The notes below the pieces were generated by a model. The model did no database searches. It was given only the letters and a program-made list of their open reading frames with translations, and was not told the DNA's origin. The translations under genes and the position numbers were made by a program. A DNA stretch of 64,000 nt from Fasciola hepatica (Eukaryota > Platyhelminthes > Trematoda > Plagiorchiida > Fasciolidae). Shown piece by piece: positions 1 through 7,800 of the stretch (positions within the stretch are counted from its first letter, which is position 1; the number at the start of each line of letters is the position of its first letter). Where the stretch lies: contig CANUEZ040000013.1 of NCBI GenBank assembly GCA_948099385.1, positions 62,001 through 126,000 of the forward strand. The letters run 5' to 3'.

Positions 1-24
1 GCTTGAACGCTCAACTCACCATTG

Positions 25-28
25 AAAA
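25..28 (-). terminator. Possible Pol III terminator (TTTT)
   Basis: This is a TTTT run on the minus strand, three bases past the outer stem of the ribozyme. Four T residues are a minimal Pol III terminator and may be leaky. A transcript from 163 to 25 would be about 139 nt. Unit 128 breaks the run (CTTT, 50838-50841), and unit 159 lengthens it to five (63246-63250). Confidence 0.5.
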
Positions 29-30
29 CC

Positions 31-89
31 ATGGAAGCACTGTACAGCTGTTTCATCCTTGTTGGGAATCATCAGCAGTGCACATCCAC
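31..89 (-). ncRNA. Type I hammerhead self-cleaving ribozyme (copy in unit 1; one per unit)
   Basis: Read on the minus strand from 89 to 31. Outer stem I is GTGGA (89-85) with TCCAT (35-31), four Watson-Crick pairs plus one G-U. Next comes an asymmetric internal loop, TGT (84-82) against T (36). Inner stem I is a perfect 6-bp helix, GCACTG (81-76) with CAGTGC (42-37). The first core strand is CTGATGA (75-69). Stem II is TTCC (68-65) with GGAT (58-55), three pairs closed by a T-T mismatch next to the core, with the 6-nt loop CAACAA (64-59). The second core strand is GAA (54-52). Stem III is ACA (51-49) with TGT (46-44) and the 2-nt loop GC. The cleavage triplet is GTA, so the cut falls between 43 and 42. 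Stem I is open, hence type I. Family knowledge: the products are a 2',3'-cyclic phosphate and a 5'-OH. The same layout is known from schistosome SINE-like and salamander satellite ribozymes. Sequence and pairing are seen; activity is inferred. Confidence 0.92.
42..43 (-). other. Predicted hammerhead cleavage site
   Basis: The NUH triplet is GTA (45-43), directly followed by the 3' strand of inner stem I (42-37). Cleavage would leave an upstream fragment ending at 43, which keeps the tRNA-like domain, and a downstream fragment starting at 42. If Pol III stops at 25, the downstream piece is only about 18 nt long. In read-through multimers, successive cuts release 400- or 401-nt monomers. GTA is an acceptable NUH triplet, though less common than GTC. 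Confidence 0.85.
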
Positions 90-102
90 CGAGCCCCCAC
101 GG

Positions 103-113
103 GGACTCGAACC
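103..113 (-). promoter_or_regulatory. Pol III B box
   Basis: The minus strand reads GGTTCGAGTCC, a full match to the consensus GGTTCGANTCC, in the T arm of the tRNA-like domain. It would bind TFIIIC. Units that alter it include unit 2 and unit 136 (GGTTCAAGTCC) and unit 80 (C56 to T). Confidence 0.85.
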
Positions 114-145
114 CGGGGTGAACCATTGTGAATCGAACACCTTAA

Positions 146-156
146 CCACAAGGATA
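146..156 (-). promoter_or_regulatory. Pol III A box (weak)
   Basis: The minus strand reads TATCCTTGTGG. It matches TRGYNNARNGG except at the third and seventh positions. About 32 bp separate it from the B box, a normal tRNA spacing. Unit 82 carries changes next to it. Confidence 0.6.
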
Positions 157-162
157 TCCGGG

Positions 163-234
163 CTGGCTCTCAACGGTTTGTTGAACATATACACTACATG
201 ATATAGCACCCTTCCGTCACTGGCTTTGAACGGT
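163..234 (+). repeat. Short imperfect internal duplication
   Basis: Bases 163-177 (ctggctctcaacggt) and 220-234 (ctggctttgaacggt) agree at 13 of 15 positions. The first copy touches the 5' end of the tRNA-like domain. This could be a remnant of an older, shorter repeat or of an insertion duplication; with so few bases, chance cannot be excluded. Confidence 0.4.
187..192 (-). promoter_or_regulatory. TATA-like element upstream of the tRNA-like domain
   Basis: The minus strand reads GTATAT 24-29 bp before the first base of the tRNA-like domain, where TATA-like elements assist TFIIIB at many tRNA and SINE promoters. A second patch, CTATATC, lies at 200-206. Several units alter the first patch: CATGTACAC in units 34, 42, 43, 45, 52 and 78; CATAAACAC in units 98, 104 and 108. 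Confidence 0.4.
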
Positions 235-281
235 AACAACCCGCTTCCCACACAGCGATCGACTCCTATGATGGATGACTT

Positions 282-335
282 CTCTGTAGGAGCCTAAGTA
301 CAACGAAGGCATTCCGTTATGAACAACCTACAGAG
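282..335. repeat. 9-bp inverted repeat, possible hairpin
   Basis: ctctgtagg (282-290) is exactly complementary to cctacagag (327-335) across a 36-base loop. Inside it, aacg (302-305) can pair with cgtt (315-318). The stem could form in RNA from either strand and might give a folded arm to a monomer transcript. It matches no ribozyme or RNA family I recognise. Most sequence changes nearby (tgtatgggcc, ggaattcc) lie just inside the loop rather than in the arms. Confidence 0.5.
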
Positions 336-377
336 CTTGGTTACTGTTTGCAATTGAGTTGTAGGAGATTAGATTTG

Positions 378-387
378 TATATAATAT
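378..387. promoter_or_regulatory. A+T-rich TATA-like patch
   Basis: tatataatat is the most A+T-rich stretch of the unit and reads as a TATA box on either strand. No start site or downstream gene can be linked to it. Variants include tattatat (units 6, 17, 19, 48), tatgatat (units 14, 51, 83) and tacaatat (units 80, 82). Confidence 0.25.
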
Positions 388-3300
388 GATTCATCATGCA
401 GCTTGAACGCTCAACTCACCATTGAAAACCATGGAAGCACTGTACAGCTGTTTCATCCTTGTTGGGAATCATCAGCAGTGCACATCCACCGAGCCCCCAC
501 GGGGACTTGAACCCGGGGTGAACCATTGTGAATCGAACACCTTAACCACAAGGATATCCGGGCTGGCTCTCAACGGTTTGTTGAACATATACACTACATG
601 ATATAGCACCCTTCCGTCACTGGCTTTGAACGGTAACAACCCGCTTCCCACACAGCGATCGACTCCTATGATGGATGACTTCTCTGTAGGGGCCTAAGTA
701 CAACGAAGGCATTCCGTTATGAACAACCTACAGAGCTTGGTTACTGTTTGCAATTGAGTTGTAGGAGATTAGATTTGTATATAATATGATTCATCATGCA
801 GCTTGAACGCTCAACTCACCATTGAAAACCATGGAAGCACTGTACAGCTGTTTCATCCTTGTTGGGAATCATCAGCAGTGCACATCCACCGAGCCCCCAC
901 GGGGACTCGAACCCGGGGTGACCGATTGTGAATCGAACACCTTAACCACAAGGATATCCGGGCTGGCTCTCAACGGTTTGTTGAACATATACACTACATG
1001 ATATAGCACCCTTCCGTCACTGGCTTTGAACGGTAACAACCCGCTTCCCACACAGCGATCGACTCCTATGATGGATGACTTCTCTGTAGGGGCCTAAGTA
1101 CAACGAAGGCATTCCGTTATGAACAACCTACAGAGCTTGGTTACTGTTTGCAATTGAGTTGTAGGAGATTAGATTTGTATATAATATGATTCATCATGCA
1201 GCTTGAACGCTCAACTCACCATTGAAAACCATGGAAGCACTGTACAGCTGTTTCATCCTTGTTGGGAATCATCAGCAGTGCACATCCACCGAGCCCCCAC
1301 GGGGACTCGAAACCGGGGTGAACGATTGTGAATCGAACACCTTAACCACAAGGATATCCGGGCTGGCTCTCAACGGTTTGTTGAACATATACACTACATG
1401 ATATAGCACCCTTCCGTCACTGGCTTTGAACGGTAACAACCCGCTTCCCACACAGCGATCGACTCCTATGATGGATGACTTCTCTGTAGGGGCCTAAGTA
1501 CAACGAAGGCATTCCGTTATGAACAACCTACAGAGCTTGGTTACTATTTGCAATTGAGTTGTAGGAGATTAGATTTGTATATAATATGATTCATCATGCA
1601 GCTTGAACGCTCAACTCACCATTGAAAACCATGGAAGCACTGTACAGCTGTTTCATCCTTGTTGGGAATCATCAGCAGTGCACATCCACCGAGCCCCCAC
1701 GGGGACTCGAACCCGGGGTGAACCATTGTGAATCGAACACCTTAACCACAAGGATATCCGGGCTGGCTCTCACCGGTTTGTTGAACATATACATTACATG
1801 ATATAGCACCCTTCCGTCACTGGCTTTGAACGGTAACAACCCGCTTCCCACACAGCGATCGACTCCTATGATGGATGACTTCTCTGTAGGGGCCTAAGTA
1901 CAACGAAGGCATTCCGTTATGAACAACCTACAGAGCTTGGTTACTGTTTGCAATTGAGTTGTAGGAGATTAGATTTGTATATAATATGATTCATCATGCA
2001 GCTTGAACGCTCAACTCATCAGTGAAAACCATGGAAGCACTGTACAGCTGTTTCATCCTTGTTGGGAATCATCAGCAGTGCACATCCACCGAGCCCCCAC
2101 GGGGACTCGAACCCGGGGTGAACGATTGTGAATCGAACACCTTAACCACAAGGATATCCGGGCTGGCTATCAACGGTTTGTTGAACATATACACTACATG
2201 ATATAGCACCCTTCCGTCACTGGCTTTGAACGGTAACAACCCGCTTCCCACACAGCGATCGACTCCTATGATGGATGACTTCTCTGTAGGAGCCTAAGTA
2301 CAACGAAGGCATTCCGTTATGAACAACCTACAGAGCTTGGTTACTGTTTGCAATTGAGTTGTAGGAGATTAGATTTGTATATTATATGATTCATCATGCA
2401 GCTTGAACGCTCAACTCACCATTGAAAACCATGGAAGCACTGTACAGCTGTTTCATCCTTGTTGGGAATCATCAGCAGTGCACATCCACCGAGCCCCCAC
2501 GGGGACTCGAACCCGGGGTGAACGATTGTGAATCGAACACCTTAACCACAAGGATATCCGGGCTGGCTCTCAACGGTTTGTTGAACATATACACTACATG
2601 ATATAGCACCCTTCCGTCACTGGGTTTGAACGGTCACAAACCCGCTTCCCACACAGCGATCGACTCCTATGATGGATGACTTCTCTGTAGGGGCCTAAGT
2701 ACAACGAAGGCATTCCGTTATGAACAACCTACAGAGCTTGGTTACTGTTTGCAATTGAGTTGTAGGAGATTAGATTTGTATATAATATGATTCATCATGC
2801 AGCTTGAACGCTCAACTCACCATTGAAAACCATGGAAGCACTGTACAGCTGTTTCATCCTTGTTGGGAATCATCAGCAGTGCACATCCACCGAGCCCCCA
2901 CGGGGACTCGAACCCGGGGTGAACCATTGTGAATCGAACACCTTAACCACAAGGATATCCGGGCTGGCTCTCAACGGTTTGATGAACATATACACTACAT
3001 GATATAGCACCCTTCCGTCACTGGCTTTGAACGGTAACAACCCGCTTCCCACACAGCGATCGACTCCTATGATGGATGACTTCTCTGTAGGGGCCTAAGT
3101 ACAACGAAGGCATTCCGTTATGAACAACCTACAGAGCTTGGTTACTGTTTGCAATTGAGTTGTAGGAGATTAGATTTGTATATAATATGATTCATCATGC
3201 AGCTTGAACGCTCAACTCACCATTGAAAACCATGGAAGCACTGTACAGCTGTTTCATCCTTGTTGGGAATCATCAGCAGTGCACATCCACCGAGCCCCCA

Positions 3301-4831
3301 CGGGGACTCGAACCCGGGGTGAACGATTGTGAATCGAACACCTTAACCACAAGGATATCCGGGCTGGCTCTCAACGGTTTGTTGAACATATACACTACAT
3401 GATATAGCACCCTTCCGTCACTGGCTTTGAACGGTAACAACCCGCTTCCCGCACAGCGATCGACTCCTATGATGGATGACTTCTCTGTAGGGGCCTAAGT
3501 ACAACGAAGGCATTCCGTTATGAACAACCTACAGAGCTTGGTTACTGTTTGCAATTGAGTTGTAGGAGATTAGATTTGTATATAATATGATTCATCATGC
3601 AGCTTGAACGCTCAACTCACCAGTGAAAACCATGGAAGCACTGTACAACTGTTTCATCCTTGTTGGGAATCATCAGCAGTGCACATCCACCGAGCCCCCA
3701 CGGGGACTCGAACCCGGGGTGAACCATTGTGAATCGAACACCTTAACCACAAGGATATCCGGGCTGGCTCTCAACGGTTTGTTGAACATATACACTACAT
3801 GATATAGCACCCTTCCGTCACTGGCTTTGAACGGTAACAACCCGCTTCCCACACAGCGATCGACTCCTATGATGGATGACTTCTCTGTAGGGGCCTAAGT
3901 ACAACGAAGGCATTCCGTTATGAACAACCTACAGAGCTTGGTTACTGTTTGCAATTGAGTTGTAGGAGATTAGATTTGTATATAATATGATTCATCATGC
4001 AGCTTGAACGCTCAACTCACCAGTGAAAACCATGGAAGCACTGTACAACTGTTTCATCCTTGTTGGGAATCATCAGCAGTGCACATCCACCGAGCCCCCA
4101 CGGGGACTCGAACCCGGGGTGAACGATTGTGAATCGAACACCTTAACCACAAGGATATCCGGGCTGGCTCTCAACGGTTTGTTGAACATATACACTACAT
4201 GATATAGCACCCTTCCGTCACTGGCTTTGAACGGTAACAACCCGCTTCCCACACAGCGATCGACTCCTATGATGGATGACTTCTCTGTAGGGGCCTAAGT
4301 ACAACGAAGGCATTCCGTTATGAACAACCTACAGAGCTTGGTTACTGTTTGCAATTGAGTTGTAGGAGATTAGATTTGTATATAATATGATTCATCATGC
4401 AGCTTGAACGCTCAACTCACCAGTGAAAACCATGGAAGCACTGTACAGCTGTTTCATCCTTGTTGGGAATCATCAGCAGTGCACATCCACCGAGCCCCCA
4501 CGGGGACTCGAACCCGGGGTGAACGATTGTGAATCGAACACCTTAACCACAAGGATATCCGGGCTGGCTCTCAACGGTTTGATGAACATATACACTACAT
4601 GATATAGCACCCTTCCGTCACTGGCTTTGAACGGTAACAACCCGCTTCCCACACAGCGATCGACTCCTATGATGGATGACTTCTCTGTAGGGGCCTAAGT
4701 ACAACGAAGGCATTCCGTTATGAACAACCTACAGAGCTTGGTTACTGTTTGCAATTGAGTTGTAGGAGATTAGATTTGTATATAATATGATTCATCATGC
4801 AGCTTGAACGCTCAACTCACCATTGAAAACC

Positions 4832-4890
4832 ATGGAAGCACTGTACAGCTGTTTCATCCTTGTTGGGAATCATCGGCAGTGCACATCCAC
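4832..4890 (-). pseudogene. Hammerhead copy with a broken core (unit 13)
   Basis: The minus-strand core reads CCGATGA instead of CTGATGA, because the plus strand has catcggcag. The lost base is the invariant U4 of the hammerhead core, so this copy is predicted to be inactive or very slow. The rest of the ribozyme matches consensus. Confidence 0.8.
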
Positions 4891-7800
4891 CGAGCCCCCA
4901 CGGGGACTCGAACCCGGGGTGAACCATTGTGAATCGAACACCTTAACCACAAGGATATCCGGGCTGGCTCTCAACGGTTTGTTGAACATATACACTACAT
5001 GATATAGCACCCTTCCGTCACTGGCTTTGAACGGTAACAACCCGCTTCCCACACAGCGATCGACTCCTATGATGGATGACTTCTCTGTAGGGGCCTAAGT
5101 ACAACGAAGGCATTCCGTTATGAACAACCTACAGAGCTTGGTTACTGTTTGCAATTGAGTTGTAGGAGATTAGATTTGTATATAATATGATTCATCATGC
5201 AGCTTGAACGCTCAACTCATCAGTGAAAACCATGGAAGCACTGTACAGCTGTTTCATCCTTGTTGGGAATCATCAGCAGTGCACATCCACCGAGCCCCCA
5301 CGGGGACTCGAACCCGGGGTGAACGATTGTGAATCGAACACCTTAACCACAAGGATATCCGGGCTGGCTCTCAACGGTTTGTTGAACATATACACTACAT
5401 GATATAGCACCCTTCCGTCACTGGCTTTGAACGGTAACAACCCGCTTCCCGCACAACGATCGACTCCTATGATGGATGACTTCTCTGTAGGGGCCTAAGT
5501 ACAACGAAGGCATTCCGTTATGAACAACCTACAGAGCTTGGTTACTGTTTGCAATTGAGTTGTAGGAGATTAGATTTGTATATGATATGATTCATCATGC
5601 AGCTTGAACGCTCAACTCACCATTGAAAACCATGGAAGCACTGTACAGCTGTTTCATCCTTGTTGGGAATCATCAGCAGTGCACATCCACCGAGCCCCCA
5701 CGGGGACTCGAACCCGGGGTGAACGATTGTGAATCGAACACCTTAACCACAAGGATATCCGGGCTGGCTATCAACGGTTTGTTGAACATATACACTACAT
5801 GATATAGCACCCTTCCGTCACTGGCTTTGAACGGTAACAACCCGCTTCCCACACAACGATCGACTCCTATGATGGATGACTTCTCTGTAGGGGCCTAAGT
5901 ACAACGAAGGCATTCCGTTATGAACAACCTACAGAGCTTGGTTACTGTTTGCAATTGAGTTGTAGGAGATAAGTTTTGTATATAATATGATTCATCATGC
6001 AGCTTGAACGCTCAACTCACCATTGAAAACCATGGAAGCACTGTACAGCTGTTTCATCCTTGTTGGGAATCATCAGCAGTGCACATCCACCGAGCCCCCA
6101 CGGGGACTCGAACCCGGGGTGAACGATTGTGAATCGAACACCTTAACCACAAGGATATCCGGGCTGGCTCTCAACGGTTTGTTGAACATATACACTACAT
6201 GATATAGCACCCTTCCGTCACTGGCTTTGAACGGTAACAACCCGCTTCCCGCACAGCGATCGACTCCTATGATGGATGACTTCTCTGTAGGGGCCTAAGT
6301 ACAACGAAGGCATTCCGTTATGAACAACCTACAGAGCTTGGTTACTGTTTGCAATTGAGTTGTAGGAGATTAGATTTGTATATAATATGATTCATCATGC
6401 AGCTTGAACGCTCAACTCACCAGTGAAAACCATGGAAGCACTGTACAGCTGTTTCATCCTTGTTGGGAATCATCAGCAGTGCACATCCACCGAGCCCCCA
6501 CGGGGACTCGAACCCGGGGTGAACCATTGTGAATCGAACACCTTAACCACAAGGATATCCGGGCTGGCTCTCAACGGTTTGTTGAACATATACACTACAT
6601 GATATAGCACCCTTCCGTCACTGGCTTTGAACGGTAACAACCCGCTTCCCGCACAACGATCGACTCCTATGATGGATGACTTCTCTGTAGGGGCCTAAGT
6701 ACAACGAAGGCATTCCGTTATGAACAACCTACAGAGCTTGGTTACTGTTTGCAATTGAGTTGTAGGAGATTAGATTTGTATATTATATGATTCATCATGC
6801 AGCTTGAACGCTCAACTCACCATTGAAAACCATGGAAGCACTGTACAGCTGTTTCATCCTTGTTGGGAATCATCAGCAGTGCACATCCACCGAGCCCCCA
6901 CGGGGACTCGAACCCGGGGTGAACGATTGTGAATCGAACACCTTAACCACAAGGATATCCGGGCTGGCTCTCAACGGTTTGTTGAACATATACACTACAT
7001 GATATAGCACCCTTCCGTCACTGGCTTTGAACGGTCACAAACCCGCTTCCCGCACAGCGATCGACTCCTATGATGGATGACTTCTCTGTAGGGGCCTAAG
7101 TACAACGAAGGCATTCCGTTATGAACAACCTACAGAGCTTGGTTACTGTTTGCAATTGAGTTGTAGGAGATTAGATTTGTATATAATATGATTCATCATG
7201 CAGCTTGAACGCTCAACTCACCAGTGAAAACCATGGAAGCACTGTACAGCTGTTTCATCCTTGTTGGGAATCATCAGCAGTGCACATCCACCGAGCCCCC
7301 ACGGGGACTCGAACCCGGGGTGAACCATTGTGAATCGAACACCTTAACCACAAGGATATCCGGGCTGGCTCTCAACGGTTTGATGAACATATACACTACA
7401 TGATATAGCACCCTTCCGTCACTGGCTTTGAACGGTAACAACCCGCTTCCCACACAGCGATCGACTCCTATGATGGATGACTTCTCTGTAGGGGCCTAAG
7501 TACAACGAAGGCATTCCGTTATGAACAACCTACAGAGCTTGGTTACTGTTTGCAATTGAGTTGTAGGAGATTAGATTTGTATATTATATGATTCATCATG
7601 CAGCTTGAACGCTCAACTCACCATTGAAAACCATGGAAGCACTGTACAGCTGTTTCATCCTTGTTGGGAATCATCAGCAGTGCACATCCACCGAGCCCCC
7701 ACGGGGACTCGAACCCGGGGTGAACGATTGTGAATCGAACACCTTAACCACAAGGATATCCGGGCTGGCTCTCAACGGTTTGTTGAACATATACACTACA

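Larger units (their letters stand above)
25..163 (-). ncRNA. Candidate Pol III transcription unit: tRNA-like domain, hammerhead, terminator
   Basis: The three elements sit in transcription order with almost no spare sequence: the tRNA-like domain ends at 92, the ribozyme begins at 89 and ends at 31, and the TTTT run is at 28-25. Such packing is unlikely by chance and suggests that one RNA carries both domains. RNase Z could cut after the discriminator base at 92 and the ribozyme would cut at 43/42, so two processing sites flank most of the ribozyme. Schistosome SINE-like elements pair a Pol III promoter with a hammerhead in a related way. Transcription is inferred, not shown. Confidence 0.65.
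92..163 (-). tRNA. tRNA-like domain, Val(CAC)-like, imperfect cloverleaf (copy in unit 1; one per unit)
   Basis: A class I cloverleaf of 72 nt can be drawn from 163 to 92. The acceptor is GCCCGGA with TGGGGGC; four outer pairs and A7-T66 hold, while G5/G68 and G6/G67 clash. The D arm is TCCT/AGGT with three good pairs and a loop containing the invariant GG. The anticodon loop is TTCACAA, with T33 and a purine at 37, reading CAC. The anticodon stem has three inner pairs in units with G at unit base 124 and two in units with C there, as in this one. The variable loop is 4 nt. The T arm is CCGGG/CCCCG with one C-C mismatch around a normal TTCGAGT loop. No CCA is encoded. The acceptor defects make a charged, translating tRNA unlikely; a tRNA-derived Pol III promoter head, as in SINEs, fits better. 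The Val assignment rests on the anticodon and a GTTCG-type anticodon arm, and could be wrong. Confidence 0.8.
1..400. repeat. Reference satellite unit (unit 1)
   Basis: This is the first complete unit, used here as the coordinate frame. On the minus strand it holds a TATA-like patch (187-192), a tRNA-like domain (163-92), a hammerhead ribozyme (89-31) and a TTTT run (28-25). The other segment, about 178-400, holds a short partial duplication (220-234 resembles 163-177), a 9-bp inverted repeat (282-290 with 327-335) and an A+T-rich patch (378-387). I see no gene, no simple-sequence tract and no long poly-A or A-rich tail in it. The phase is arbitrary, because the array shows no natural end. 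Confidence 0.97.

Noticed and set aside
373..390. TATA box of a Pol II gene
   Set aside because: No coding region follows on either strand; an A+T-rich patch alone is not enough for more than a low-confidence mention.
391..398. Second hammerhead core on the minus strand (catgatga)
   Set aside because: It reads CATGATGA rather than CTGATGA and has no partner GAAA strand or flanking stems.
1..400. Hammerhead on the plus strand as well
   Set aside because: I found no CTGANGA core on the plus strand. Antisense transcripts of the unit would not self-cleave by this mechanism.
4870..5052. Minus-strand open frames of 60-65 codons recurring in about 20 units
   Set aside because: They exist only where a one-base insertion (taacaaaccc) or substitution removes a stop, they overlap the tRNA-like domain and ribozyme, and most units have the frame closed. 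No start signal or protein family is visible.
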